Below, piece by piece: positions 50,483 through 59,404 of a stretch of DNA of 64,000 nt (position 1 is the first letter of the stretch; each line of letters starts with the position of its first letter). Location of the stretch: assembly GCA_035506275.1 (NCBI GenBank), contig DATJPT010000002.1, positions 62,001-126,000 of the forward strand, in the 5' to 3' direction. Under the pieces are notes generated by a model. The model did not search any database. It was not told the origin of the DNA and worked only from the letters and a program-made list of their open reading frames with translations. Source of the DNA: Bacteroidota bacterium. Its GTDB lineage: Bacteria > Bacteroidota > Ignavibacteria > UBA10030 > UBA8401. The translations under genes and the position numbers were made by a program.

Positions 50483-53128
50483 ATGTCAACGCCGCTGATG
50501 AAACAATACGCCGAAGTGAAGGCGAAGTATCCGGGGACGATACTTCTTTTCCGAATGGGAGATTTTTTTGAGACGTTCGACGAGGATGCCAAGATCACGT
50601 CGCGCGTCCTCGGCATCACGCTTACCCGCCGCGGCAACGGCGCCGCCGGCGAAACTCCGCTTGCCGGCTTCCCTCATCATGCACTCGATACCTACCTCCC
50701 GAAGCTTCTCAAAGCCGGGCTCCGCGTTGCGGTCTGCGAGCAGATGGAGGACCCGAAATTCGCCAAGGGAATCGTGAAGCGGGATGTCATCGAAGTCGTC
50801 TCGCCGGGCGTTGCTTTCTCCGATAAAGTGCTCGATCAGAAGCAGAATAACTATCTGGCAGCGGTCGCGCTTCCTTCTGCGGTCGCCACCGGCGACGACA
50901 CGATCGGATTTTCCTATGTCGACATTTCTACCGGTGAGTTTGCCGCGTCGGAGATCCCATTCCGCGAACTCGAACAGCAGATCAACTCCGTGATGCCGTC
51001 TGAACTCCTTGTCCAGAAAAGAGATAAGGAGACATTGCAAGCGCTCTTGAAGGCCTCCTACAACGGTCTTTTTACGACGATGGACGATTGGGTATTTCAT
51101 TTTGATTACGGCTATGAGACGCTCGTCCGCCATTTTCAGACGCAATCGCTGAAGGGCTTCGGCATCGATACGATGTCGGTCGGCATCGCCGCAGCCGGAT
51201 CGGTGATGCACTATCTGAACGAGACCCAGAAAGCGAACCTCGCTCACATTCAGAAGATCGTCCCGCATGATATCTCGGATACCATCGTTCTCGATGGATC
51301 GACGAAACGGAACCTCGAGATCACGTCTTCCTTCGGCGGAACCTCCGACGGAACGCTTTTCTCAGTCCTCGACCGATGTATGACGCCGATGGGGGGCCGG
51401 CTTCTAAAAAAATGGATCTCGCATCCGCTGAAAAGCCTCGAACAGATCCGATGGCGTTCAAACGGCATTTCTTCGCTGGTGGAACAGAGCTCGACGCGGA
51501 AAAACCTATCCGCAGAACTTGCCGAGATCGGAGACGTCGAGCGGCTCATCGCAAAGATCGCCACCGGGAGAGCGACGCCGCGCGACATGGTCGCCATGAA
51601 ACAGATTCTCCGCCGGATCCCCGTGTTGAAAAAAATTCTCGCGGATATCACCGCCCCGACGGTGGCCGGGATCAATGCGGCCCTTCAAACGCTCGACCCG
51701 GTTGCCGACACTATCGAACGGGCGATCGCCGATAATCCGCCGATGAGTCTGGCCGACGGCGGCGTGATCCGCCGCGGATACAATACGGAGCTCGATGAGC
51801 TGACAACGCTGGCGCATTCCGCGAAAGAGTGGGTCGCCAACATGCAGAAGAAGGAGCGGGAGCGGACCGGAATTTCTTCGTTGAAGATCGGCTTCAACAA
51901 TGTCTTCGGCTACTACATCGAGATCACCCACACGCACAAGGACAAGATCCCGGCCGATTACATCCGCAAGCAGACGATGACGAATGCGGAACGGTTCATC
52001 ACTCCGGAGTTAAAAGAGTACGAGGAAAAGATCCTTCACGCAGAAGAAAAGATCCTCGCACTGGAAACGAGACTCTTCAACGAACTCCGCCTGATCGTCG
52101 CGTCCCACGCAGGGGTCATCCAGCAGAATGCGCAGCAGATCGCAGTGGCCGATTGCCTTGCCTCGCTCGCGCAGGTAGCCGAAGCGAACAACTATGTGCA
52201 GCCGGAGGTCAACGATTCTTCCCGGCTGTACATCGAGGAGGGACGGCACCCCGTCATTGAGATCCTTCTCCCGGTCGGAGAAAAATACGTCTCGAACTCT
52301 GTCTCCCTCGACACTGCCGAAAATCAGATCCTTATCATCACCGGCCCGAACATGAGCGGGAAATCTTCCTATCTCCGCCAGGTCGGCCTGATCGTTCTCC
52401 TCGCTCAGATTGGAAGCTTCGTTCCCGCCAAGAAAGCGGCGATCGGGCTGGTCGATAACATCTTTACCCGAGTCGGCGCGAGCGACAATATTGCTTCCGG
52501 CGAAAGCACATTCCTTGTGGAGATGCACGAAGCCGCGAACATCGTCAACCGGGCAACGTCGCGAAGCCTTATCCTTCTGGACGAAGTCGGACGGGGGACG
52601 AGCACGTTCGACGGCATCAGCATCGCCTGGGCGCTGACGGAATATCTGCACGAGCATATCGGCGCGCGGACGCTCTTCGCAACGCACTATCATGAGCTGA
52701 ACGAATTGGCTGAATTATTTCCGCGCATCAAAAATTACAAGGTGGATGTGCGGGAATACGGCGACAAGGTCATCTTCCTTCATACCGTCACTCCGGGTAC
52801 AGCAGACCACTCCTACGGAATCCAGGTAGCAAAAATGGCCGGCCTTCCCGAAGAATTGACCGAACGGGCGAAGAAAATCCTGGACAATCTGGAAGAAACC
52901 CAGCTCCGCCCTCATGGAACCGAGGAGAACGGCGAACAACCCGGCGAGAAGCCCCGGTCGCGAAGAGGAATTGCGTCGAAGAACAGCGGGGAGAAGCTCC
53001 AGCTGACGATGTTCGAGATGAAAGACGACGAACTGCGCGCCACCCTCAACAAACTGGAGATCGACTCCCTGACACCGCTTGAAGCGCTGAAGATCTTGGC
53101 GAAGCTGAAAGAGAATTCTGCGGGGTGA
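50483..53128 (+). CDS. mutS: DNA mismatch repair protein MutS
   Basis: 881 residues. The frame is open further upstream, but those codons are repeat sequence; the ATG at 50483 begins STPLMKQYAEVKAKYPGTILLF, the proper MutS start. The mismatch-reading motif is RMGDFFETF (Phe and Glu of F-x-E kept). Connector, core lever and clamp regions follow (NMQKKERERTGISSLKIGFNNVFGYYIE-type clamp start). The ATPase has Walker A GPNMSGKSSYLRQ, Walker B LILLDEVGRGTSTFDG and the HYHEL stretch. A C-terminal tail QLTMFEMKDDELRATL and EALKILAKLKE fits the beta-clamp/tetramer segment. It binds mismatches and starts repair with MutL. No strong ribosome site is visible. Confidence 0.95.
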   Translation: MSTPLMKQYAEVKAKYPGTILLFRMGDFFETFDEDAKITSRVLGITLTRRGNGAAGETPLAGFPHHALDTYLPKLLKAGLRVAVCEQMEDPKFAKGIVKRDVIEVVSPGVAFSDKVLDQKQNNYLAAVALPSAVATGDDTIGFSYVDISTGEFAASEIPFRELEQQINSVMPSELLVQKRDKETLQALLKASYNGLFTTMDDWVFHFDYGYETLVRHFQTQSLKGFGIDTMSVGIAAAGSVMHYLNETQKANLAHIQKIVPHDISDTIVLDGSTKRNLEITSSFGGTSDGTLFSVLDRCMTPMGGRLLKKWISHPLKSLEQIRWRSNGISSLVEQSSTRKNLSAELAEIGDVERLIAKIATGRATPRDMVAMKQILRRIPVLKKILADITAPTVAGINAALQTLDPVADTIERAIADNPPMSLADGGVIRRGYNTELDELTTLAHSAKEWVANMQKKERERTGISSLKIGFNNVFGYYIEITHTHKDKIPADYIRKQTMTNAERFITPELKEYEEKILHAEEKILALETRLFNELRLIVASHAGVIQQNAQQIAVADCLASLAQVAEANNYVQPEVNDSSRLYIEEGRHPVIEILLPVGEKYVSNSVSLDTAENQILIITGPNMSGKSSYLRQVGLIVLLAQIGSFVPAKKAAIGLVDNIFTRVGASDNIASGESTFLVEMHEAANIVNRATSRSLILLDEVGRGTSTFDGISIAWALTEYLHEHIGARTLFATHYHELNELAELFPRIKNYKVDVREYGDKVIFLHTVTPGTADHSYGIQVAKMAGLPEELTERAKKILDNLEETQLRPHGTEENGEQPGEKPRSRRGIASKNSGEKLQLTMFEMKDDELRATLNKLEIDSLTPLEALKILAKLKENSAG

Positions 53129-53223
53129 TGAAGGTACGTGCGATGGAACAAAGTCGGGATTGCTGATCCGATTTTGCATATATTTCAAGGGAGTTCGGGT
53201 TTAGAAAAATTCAAAGGAACCGT

Positions 53224-53718
53224 ATGACGCTGAAAGACATCCATCTTCTCATCGAATTCAATTACTGGGCAAAAGCGCGAATGCTCGGCGCGGTCGAATC
53301 GCTCCGCGAAGAGCTTCTGTACAACGACCTGAAGACGAGCTTCGGCTCGCTCCACGGCACGCTCGTTCACATCTGCGGGGCGGAGAATGTCTGGCTGCAG
53401 CGTTTCGTGAACGTGCCGAACCCGAAAATGCTGACGGCGGCGGACCTTCCGAAGCTCGGCGATCTGAAGACCAAATGGGGGGAAGTGGAAAAAGGGATGC
53501 TTGCGTACGTCGGCTCATTGACCGAGGAACGCCTGGCGGAGTCGCTGTCGTTTCTAAACTTCAAAGGTGAACCGGTCAACAATATCGTCTGGCAGTCGCT
53601 CCAACATCTCGTCAATCACGGCACATACCATCGCGGCCAGATCACCTCAATGATCCGCCAGCTCGGCGGCACTCCGGCGAATACCGACCTGATCGCTTTC
53701 TACCGTCAAAAAAAGTGA
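53224..53718 (+). CDS. DinB-family protein
   Basis: 164 residues, four-helix DinB fold: HLLIEFNYWAKARMLGAVESL, FGSLHGTLVHICGAENVWLQRF, and QHLVNHGTYHRGQITSMIRQLGG. Three His in LVHICGAE, NHGTY and YHRGQ make the metal site. The pattern AENVWLQRF and TYHRGQI is that of the better-known YfiT/DinB branch and differs from the 39.6 kb paralogue. Function unknown; many members are thiol-dependent transferases or damage-induced. It is single, and a hairpin terminator follows at once. Confidence 0.9.
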   Translation: MTLKDIHLLIEFNYWAKARMLGAVESLREELLYNDLKTSFGSLHGTLVHICGAENVWLQRFVNVPNPKMLTAADLPKLGDLKTKWGEVEKGMLAYVGSLTEERLAESLSFLNFKGEPVNNIVWQSLQHLVNHGTYHRGQITSMIRQLGGTPANTDLIAFYRQKK

Positions 53719-53733
53719 CCCGAAGAGAAAAAC

Positions 53734-53769
53734 AAAAAGCCCGTCCAGCATTGCTCGACGGGCTTTTTT
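53734..53769. terminator. Bidirectional rho-independent terminator
   Basis: AGCCCGTC (53738-53745) pairs with GACGGGCT (53757-53764). T6 follows on the plus strand and the A5 run before it gives T5 on the minus strand, so it serves both the convergent DinB and clpC genes. Confidence 0.85.
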
Positions 53770-53788
53770 GTCGATAACGACTACAACA

Positions 53789-56293
53789 TTACGAGACGTC
53801 TGCCGGTTTTTCCTCTTCCTTCGTCGGCTCGTCCTTCTTCCGGTTCTTGTTCGCGTCGACGAACTTCAGCTGTTCGGTCTTCTTGTTGAACTTCACCTTG
53901 ATCTTGCTTCCGTCGCCGAACTTCCCTTTCAGGATCTCTTCCGAAACGGGGTCCTCGACATATTTCTGCAGCGCGCGGCGGAGCGGACGGGCGCCGAATG
54001 CCGGGTCGAATCCCTTTTCGGCCAGGAACTCTTTCGCCGGCTTGTTGAGCTCGATCGTGATGTTCATGGAACTCATCCGTTTGAACAGGTCCTTGGTCGC
54101 GATGTCGATGATCTGCATGATGTGCGATTTTTCCAGCGAGTGGAAAACGATCGTGTCGTCGACGCGGTTGAGGAATTCCGGATTGAAGACGCGCTTCAGC
54201 GCTTCCTCGATCACGTTCTTCATCGCCTTGTATTTGTCCTGGACGGTATTGTCGCCGAACCCGAAACCGCCGCTCGCCTTGATGTCGCGGGCGCCGATGT
54301 TCGACGTCATGATCAGGATCGTGTTCTTGAAATCGACCCGCCGCCCGAGGCTGTCGGTCAAAATTCCGTCGTCGAGCACCTGGAGCAGAATGTTGAAGAC
54401 ATCCGGATGCGCTTTTTCGATCTCGTCGAGGAGGACGACGGCGTACGGTTTGCGGCGGACCTTTTCCGTCAACTGTCCCCCTTCTTCGTACCCGACATAT
54501 CCCGGAGGGGCTCCGACGAGACGGGAAACGGAGAACTTCTCCATGTATTCGCTCATGTCGATGCGGATCAACGCATCCTCCGAATCGAACAGATACCGGG
54601 CAAGGGCTTTCGCCATTTCGGTCTTGCCGACGCCGGTCGGTCCGAGGAAGATGAACGAACCGATCGGACGACGCGGGTCTTTCAGCCCTGCACGCGTACG
54701 GCGGATCGCCTTCGTCAATTGTGTCAGCGCTTCATCCTGTCCGATGATCTGCGAGCGGAGAACGGTGTCCATTTTCAGTAGCTTCTCCGATTCCGATTCA
54801 GCGATCTTATTGACCGGGATGCCGGTCATCATCGCGACGACGTCGGAGACATTTTCTTCACTCACCTGGTAGACCGTGTCCTGCGCCTTCAATTCCCATT
54901 CGCGTTTGGCGATCTCAAGATCGCTCAGAAGTTTCTTCTCCAGATCGCGCAGCCGCGCGGCTTCTTCGAAGTTCTGATTCTTCACCACCTGGTTCTTCGA
55001 CTGCTTGATCTTCTCGATCTCTTCTTCGAGGTGAAGGATCTCTTTCGGCACCACGATATTGGCGAGATGCACGCGCGCTCCGGCTTCGTCCATGACGTCG
55101 ATCGCCTTGTCGGGAAGATTCCTGTCGGTGATATACCGGTCGCTCAGCTTGACCGCGGAGACGATCGCCTGTTCGGAATACCTGACGCCGTGATGCTCTT
55201 CGTATTTGTGCTTGATGTTTTTCAAGATCTGGATCGTTTCATCCACCGTCGTCGGGTCGACCATGATCTTCTGGAATCGTCGGTCAAGGGCGCCGTCCTT
55301 CTCGATGTACTGACGGTACTCATCCAGCGTCGTCGCGCCGATGCACTGCAGCTCTCCGCGGGACAAGGCCGGTTTGAACATGTTCGATGCGTCGAGCGAA
55401 CCGGAAGCTCCTCCGGCGCCGACGATCGTGTGAAGTTCGTCGATGAACAGGATGACATCTTTCGCTTTCTCGAGTTCGTTCATCACCGCTTTCATCCGCT
55501 CTTCGAACTGGCCGCGGTATTTCGTCCCGGCGACGAGGGCCGCAAGGTCGAGGGTGACGACGCGTTTGTCGTGGAGGACGCGCGAAACTTTCTTCTGCAC
55601 GATCCGGTTTGCAAGTCCTTCGGCGATGGCGGTTTTTCCGACGCCAGGTTCTCCGATGAGCACCGGATTGTTCTTTTTGCGGCGGCTCAAGACCTGCGCC
55701 ACGCGCTCAATTTCCTTTTCTCGTCCGACCACCGGGTCGAGCTTCGACTCGACCGCCAGCTTTGTCAGGTCGCGTCCGAAATTGTCGAGTACCGGCGTCT
55801 TGGATTTATCCTGCTTCTTCTCGGAAGCCTGGTGCGCCTGCGGAGGCGCGGACGGCTTGCCGCTGATGATATTGTCGAGCTCGTTCCGCACAACGTCGTA
55901 GTGGACGTTGAACTGGTGCATGATCTGTGCGGCGATATTATCGTCGTCGCGCAGGAGCGACAGGAGGAGATGCTCCGTACCGATAACGTCCGATTTATAC
56001 AGTTTCGCTTCGAGATACGTTATTTTCAGGACTTTCTCTGCCTGTTTCGTCAGCGGAATATTGCCGATGGTCAGCGTTCCGCCGGACGTCCGAACTGTAT
56101 CTTCGATCGCTTTTTTCAGCTTATAAAGATCGCATCCGAGGTTGCGGAGAATTTTCACCGCAATTCCTTCTCCCTCTCTGATTATGCCGAGCAGTAAATG
56201 CTCCGTGCCGATATAATCATGCCCGAGACGCAGGGCTTCTTCGCGGCTTAATCGGATGACATCTTGAACGCGATTGGAAAAATTTCCTTCCAT
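53789..56293 (-). CDS. clpC: ATP-dependent chaperone/protease ATPase ClpC
   Basis: 834 residues. The Clp-N domain (1-145) has two repeats, with [20 protein letters not shown] and [22 protein letters not shown]-1 has [15 protein letters not shown] and [14 protein letters not shown]; a UVR motif lies in the middle domain ([18 protein letters not shown]), which separates ClpC from ClpA and ClpB. AAA-2 has [16 protein letters not shown] and [17 protein letters not shown]-terminal Clp D2-small domain is followed by a short charged tail ([17 protein letters not shown]). It unfolds proteins for ClpP; clpP is not in the window. AAGGAAAGTAA precedes the ATG and a strong promoter lies upstream. Confidence 0.96.
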   Translation of the reverse strand: MEGNFSNRVQDVIRLSREEALRLGHDYIGTEHLLLGIIREGEGIAVKILRNLGCDLYKLKKAIEDTVRTSGGTLTIGNIPLTKQAEKVLKITYLEAKLYKSDVIGTEHLLLSLLRDDDNIAAQIMHQFNVHYDVVRNELDNIISGKPSAPPQAHQASEKKQDKSKTPVLDNFGRDLTKLAVESKLDPVVGREKEIERVAQVLSRRKKNNPVLIGEPGVGKTAIAEGLANRIVQKKVSRVLHDKRVVTLDLAALVAGTKYRGQFEERMKAVMNELEKAKDVILFIDELHTIVGAGGASGSLDASNMFKPALSRGELQCIGATTLDEYRQYIEKDGALDRRFQKIMVDPTTVDETIQILKNIKHKYEEHHGVRYSEQAIVSAVKLSDRYITDRNLPDKAIDVMDEAGARVHLANIVVPKEILHLEEEIEKIKQSKNQVVKNQNFEEAARLRDLEKKLLSDLEIAKREWELKAQDTVYQVSEENVSDVVAMMTGIPVNKIAESESEKLLKMDTVLRSQIIGQDEALTQLTKAIRRTRAGLKDPRRPIGSFIFLGPTGVGKTEMAKALARYLFDSEDALIRIDMSEYMEKFSVSRLVGAPPGYVGYEEGGQLTEKVRRKPYAVVLLDEIEKAHPDVFNILLQVLDDGILTDSLGRRVDFKNTILIMTSNIGARDIKASGGFGFGDNTVQDKYKAMKNVIEEALKRVFNPEFLNRVDDTIVFHSLEKSHIMQIIDIATKDLFKRMSSMNITIELNKPAKEFLAEKGFDPAFGARPLRRALQKYVEDPVSEEILKGKFGDGSKIKVKFNKKTEQLKFVDANKNRKKDEPTKEEEKPADVS

Positions 56294-56382
56294 TTACTTT
56301 CCTTCAAAATTGTGGAATTCCCCCTTCACGACTATTAAACACGCGAGCGTGTGAAGAGGTTTCATAGGCAATCCCTGGAGTC

Positions 56383-56411
56383 AATATAAATAAAAATAGA
56401 GGGGGTGTCAA
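56383..56411 (-). promoter_or_regulatory. clpC promoter
   Basis: Minus strand TTGACA (56406-56411), 17 bases, TATATT (56383-56388), near-consensus sigma-70. An inverted repeat ACACGC-GA-GCGTGT (56339-56352) sits in the leader between promoter and ATG and could be a regulator or hairpin site; no CtsR-type operator is seen. Confidence 0.8.
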
Positions 56412-56469
56412 GAAACCGAGCCAATACCGAAAATTTATCCAATTTTGGCGAATTCAAGCAAATCTCGCC

Positions 56470-56498
56470 TTGACTTTCCGCGCCGTTTTGGATATATT
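56470..56498 (+). promoter_or_regulatory. Promoter of the tRNA-like array and tRNA-Asn
   Basis: TTGACT (56470-56475), 17 bases, TATATT (56493-56498), transcription expected near 56505. It points at the first tRNA-like unit (56525) and no other promoter is visible before the tRNA, so one transcript would hold all four units. It is back to back with the clpC promoter. Confidence 0.75.
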
Positions 56499-56520
56499 TT
56501 ATCCGAAGAAATTTTTTACT

Positions 56521-56883
56521 CCATTCCGCGATAGCTCAATGGTAGAGTCCCGCCTTACAACGGCGGGATTTCGAGCCTCACCTTCGGTGTCGGCTCTCAA
56601 CATGCGGCCATCGCAGAGTTCATAAGAATAAAATTTCGCTCCATTCCGCGATAGCTCAATGGTAGAGTCCCGCCAAACAACGGCGGGATTTCGAGCCTCA
56701 CCTTCGGTGTCGGCTCTCAACATGCGGCCATCGCAGAGTTCACAAGAATAAAAATTTCGCTCCATTCCGCGATAGCTCAATGGTAGAGTCCCGCCAAACA
56801 ACGGCGGGATTTCGAGCCGCCCCCTTCGGTGACGGCTCTCAACGTGCGGCCATCGCAGAGTTCACAAGAATAAAAATTTCGCT
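56521..56883 (+). repeat. Three tandem 120-122 bp tRNA-Asn-derived units
   Basis: Units start at 56521, 56641 and 56762 (120, 121, 122 bases). Each begins with the same 27 bases as the true tRNA-Asn (CCATTCCGCG-ATAGCTCAATGGTAGAG: leader, 5' acceptor strand and whole D arm). Instead of the anticodon arm comes a segment of about 53 bases with two hairpins: TCCCGCC-7-GGCGGGA (loop TTACAAC in unit 1, AAACAAC in 2 and 3) and GAGCC...GGCTC. Then CATGCGGC returns, as in the tRNA, followed by CATCGCAGAG, where TCGCAGA can pair with the 5' strand TCCGCGA except one position. The T arm is missing. The AT-rich spacer AAGAATAAAATTTCGCT precedes the next unit. Only unit 3 differs notably (GAGCCG/CGGCTC stem). 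Confidence 0.85.
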
Positions 56884-56887
56884 CCAT

Positions 56888-56962
56888 TCCGCGATAGCTC
56901 AATGGTAGAGCATGCGGCTGTTAACCGCAGGGTTGTAGGTTCGAGCCCTACTCGCGGAGCCA
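56888..56962 (+). tRNA. tRNA-Asn (GUU)
   Basis: 75 bases with CCA encoded. Acceptor TCCGCGA pairs with TCGCGGA, D arm GCTC...GAGC, anticodon stem TGCGG/CCGCA with loop CTGTTAA (anticodon GTT), T arm GTAGG-TTCGAGC-CCTAC, discriminator G. It is last of four related units and is followed directly by a terminator. Confidence 0.97.
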
Positions 56963-57592
56963 AGAGAACCAGGTGTGGGAACTGTCGTCACCTGGTTTTC
57001 TTTTTTAAACTCCTCCCATGTTTTTCGAATTGTACCATCCCCCCGTATTAGAATTTCAAGACCTCCCGATACTTCATCTCGCTTGAAATTTGAAACGATC
57101 CCACCGAAGATTAAGTGGTTTATCCGTCTTTTTTGTTCGGGTGTATAAGTCTGGTACAGCTCGACATACTCACTCAGCATCTGCTTCAATACCGCGGGAT
57201 CTACCTTCCCTGTTTTCACTCTTTCCAACGCCTTTTCTTTCTGACGATTAGGTCCCTTAGCTCAAATCTCTGTTCTTCCAGGTCGCTGATTGCATTGGTA
57301 ATTGTCTCTGATTCCTTCAGCTTCGCATTGGCACTTAATTGCTCCACCAGATTGGCAAGCCGCTTTGTAATCTGGTCATCATTTTTTCTTAGTTGTTGGA
57401 TTTCCTTATTCAGTCCTTCATTTTCATCCTTTGAATTACCCTGCATTTGTCTCGTTACCGATTTAAGTAATTCCTCATCCTTAACCACTTGCCGCATCGT
57501 CTCTAAAATCGTTCTTTCAAGCTCATCTGCCGGAAGATCACGACTTGGGCAATGATCCTTTGTATGATGTGCTGCTTTAGAGCACTTATATT
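56899..57592 (-). pseudogene. Remnant of a large serine recombinase
   Basis: C-terminal part only. From the IS border it reads YKCSK.A.HHTKDHCPSRDLP (second half of the recombinase zinc ribbon), then DELERTILETMRQVVKDEEL and a long coiled coil (NKEIQQLRKNDDQITKRLANLV). A one-base loss in AAAGAAAAGG near 57229-57238 shifts the frame; restoring a G gives VRKEKALERVKTGKVDP. After it, LSEYVELYQTYTPEQKRRIN and IFGGIVSNFKRDEVSGGLEI end the usual protein. The frame then reads antisense through the terminator into tRNA-Asn to 56899, which is probably not original coding. The N-terminal catalytic domain is absent; the IS element at 57593 cuts the gene. Dead integrase of an element that used this tRNA end. 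Confidence 0.8.
56967..57006 (+). terminator. Terminator after tRNA-Asn
   Basis: AACCAGGTG (56967-56975) pairs with CACCTGGTT (56989-56997), followed by TTCTTTTTT. It ends the tRNA-like array transcript. Confidence 0.85.
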
Positions 57593-57632
57593 TGAGTATA
57601 TTCAGACCATCTTTTCAAGAGGAGGCAGCAGC

Positions 57633-57998
57633 ATGAACCAATCGATCAGCCCCGGAAGTATCGTCCGGGAGATTAAGCGACGGACCCGCAAGAAATACTC
57701 CAGCGAAGAAAAGATCAGAATTGTGTTGGAAGGCTTACGAGGAGAGGCAAGCATTGCCGATCTTTGCCGGAAAGAAGGCCTCAATCCGAATATTTATTAC
57801 AAGTGGAGCAAAGAGTTTTTGGAGGCAGGTAAGAAACGTCTTCAGGGTGACACGGTGCGTGAAGCCACAAGCACCGAGGTTGGGGATCTGAAGAAGGAAA
57901 ACGATCAACTCAAACAGCTGGTGGCAGAGCTGTCGTTGAAGAACCGTTGTTTTAAAAAAAGTTTGAGTGGTTTGGAGTCCGGCTCCGAGGAGCAATGA
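57633..57998 (+). CDS. IS3-family transposase OrfA
   Basis: 121 residues from ATG 57633, AGGAGG 7 bases upstream; the longer frame runs in from outside the element. HTH: TRKKYSSEEKIRIVLEGLRG, then ASIADLCRKEGLNPNIYYKWSKEFLEAG, and a coiled C-terminus (DLKKENDQLKQLVAELSLKN). It binds the element's ends and forms part of the transposase. Its TGA overlaps the OrfB ATG (ATGA), so OrfB is made by coupled restart rather than by the usual -1 frameshift. Confidence 0.9.
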   Translation: MNQSISPGSIVREIKRRTRKKYSSEEKIRIVLEGLRGEASIADLCRKEGLNPNIYYKWSKEFLEAGKKRLQGDTVREATSTEVGDLKKENDQLKQLVAELSLKNRCFKKSLSGLESGSEEQ

Positions 57999-58990
57999 GA
58001 TACAGCCAGGCGGAGAAGATGGAAATCATTCGGATGGTGGAAGACTCAGAGTTGTCAGCGAAGCAGACATTGGAGGAGCTGCAGGTTAATCGGAGCAGCT
58101 TCTATGAATGGTATCGGCGTTACCTGGAAGAAGAGTATGATGGCTTGGCGGTGAAGGCGCCTCATCCAAGACGGTTCTGGAACAGAACCCCGGATCAGGA
58201 GAAAGAACAGATCGTGGCCATAGCTTTGGAGCACCCGGAACACTCACCACGGCAGCTGGCATGCTTTATCACCGATACAGAGGGCTATTTTATATCAGAA
58301 TCGAGCGTCTACCGGGTTTTGAAAGCCTACGATCTGGTGCCCAGTCCGAGTTACATCGTCATGGCAGCATCGGACAGCTTTCACCATCCGACTTCCAGGG
58401 TCCATGAACTGTGGCAGACGGACTTCACATACTTCCGTGCTGTCGGGTGGGGATGGTATTACCTGGCGAGCATCATTGATGACTACTCCCGGTGTATCAT
58501 TGCCTGGAAGCTCTACACGACAATGGCCACAACAGACGTGAAGGACTTGTTGGATATTGCCGTGGAGAAAACCGGGATCCACCAGATCTCCGTCAAACAC
58601 CGCCCAAGGCTTCTCTCGGACAACGGACCGGCGTATGTCTCACAAGAGCTCAAAGAATATCTCCAGACCAAAGGAATGACACCGACACAAGGTGCGCCGT
58701 ATCATCCGATGACGCAGGGGAAGATCGAACGGTATCACCGATCAATGAAGAACGAGATCAACTTGCAGAAATAGTATCTCCCGTGGGAACTCAAACAGGA
58801 GATCGCTCGCTTCATCGGACACTACAACAACGAACGTTACCACGAGTCATTGGACAATGTCACGCCAGAGGATGTGTATTACGGCAGGCATCAGGAGATC
58901 GTCACACGAAGGCAACAACTTAAGCAGCAAACACTGAGGGCACGAAAACGGCATAATCTTTCACAACCAATCGCTCAAAGTATCTCTTAA
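57995..58990 (+). pseudogene. IS3-family transposase OrfB with in-frame amber codon
   Basis: The rve-type integrase core is complete up to the DDE residues: Asp in WQTDFTYF, Asp in LLSDNGPAYV and, 35 residues on, Glu in GKIERYHRS. At 58772-58774 a TAG follows NEINLQK; the same frame then continues with YLPWELKQEIARF, HYNNERYHESLDNVTPEDVYYG to the TAA at 58988-58990. Relatives read LQxYYLPWEL, so a Tyr codon (TAT/TAC) probably changed to TAG. The catalytic residues lie before the stop, but the conserved C-terminal part would be lost unless the amber is suppressed. Recent loss, since no other damage is seen. Confidence 0.85.
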
Positions 58991-59030
58991 CAAAACGCGC
59001 TTTCTGACCAAAACGCTCTGACGACATACA

Positions 59031-59404
59031 ATTCTCCCCGTTCCCCCGGTTAGGCTTGCTGCGAAAAGGTAACGTGAATCTATCGGAGAGTCAAGAATAG
59101 AAAGCCCGGCTGTAATATCGGCACTCTCTCGTGTTCCCAGCCGACCAATCTGCAGGCACTTTTGTGAAACCGGTAGCATAGACTCAAACGAATCGCGTGA
59201 GCATCTTCTGCATGGAATCCAAGATATGGCACCGAAGCAACAACATCCTGTGCATCTTTTATCGATTGAGTACTCATATCCTTTAACGCCGTCCGTCTTT
59301 TGCCTTCTTTCTTAATTGATTCCAACCTTGTATATTGTGTCAACTTTGTTGGGGGGGCATGCCGGTCGCTAACTTTTCTAGAAGTATACAACAAAGGTGT
59401 TGCA
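59031..59404. other. Degenerate region between the IS element and the fusion gene
   Basis: 374 bases. Two overlapping minus-strand frames (one from ATG 59277: MSTQSIKDAQDVVASVPYLG) look protein-like in part, but shift against each other and match nothing I know, so they are probably remains of the disrupted element. GTATATTG near 59330 could be part of the promoter for the next gene but has no good -35. Confidence 0.45.

Larger units (their letters stand above)
57593..59030 (+). mobile_element. IS3-family insertion sequence
   Basis: About 1438 bases with two overlapping transposase frames. The left end TGAGTATATTCAGACC and the right end, read inward, TGTATGTCGTCAGAGC share TG and TCAGA in register (imperfect inverted repeats). 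ATT flanks both ends (57590-57592 and 59031-59033), a possible 3-base target duplication. The ends are my estimate. Confidence 0.7.

Noticed and set aside
55031-56197. 388-codon plus-strand open frame
   Set aside because: Antisense shadow of clpC, caused by its codon bias.
56525-56858. The three tRNA-like units as ordinary tRNA genes
   Set aside because: They have no T arm, a 53-base insert after the D arm, and a mismatched acceptor; only the fourth unit folds as a tRNA.
56521-56883. The tandem units as a CRISPR array
   Set aside because: The whole 120-base unit is repeated with no unique spacers and clear tRNA-Asn sequence.
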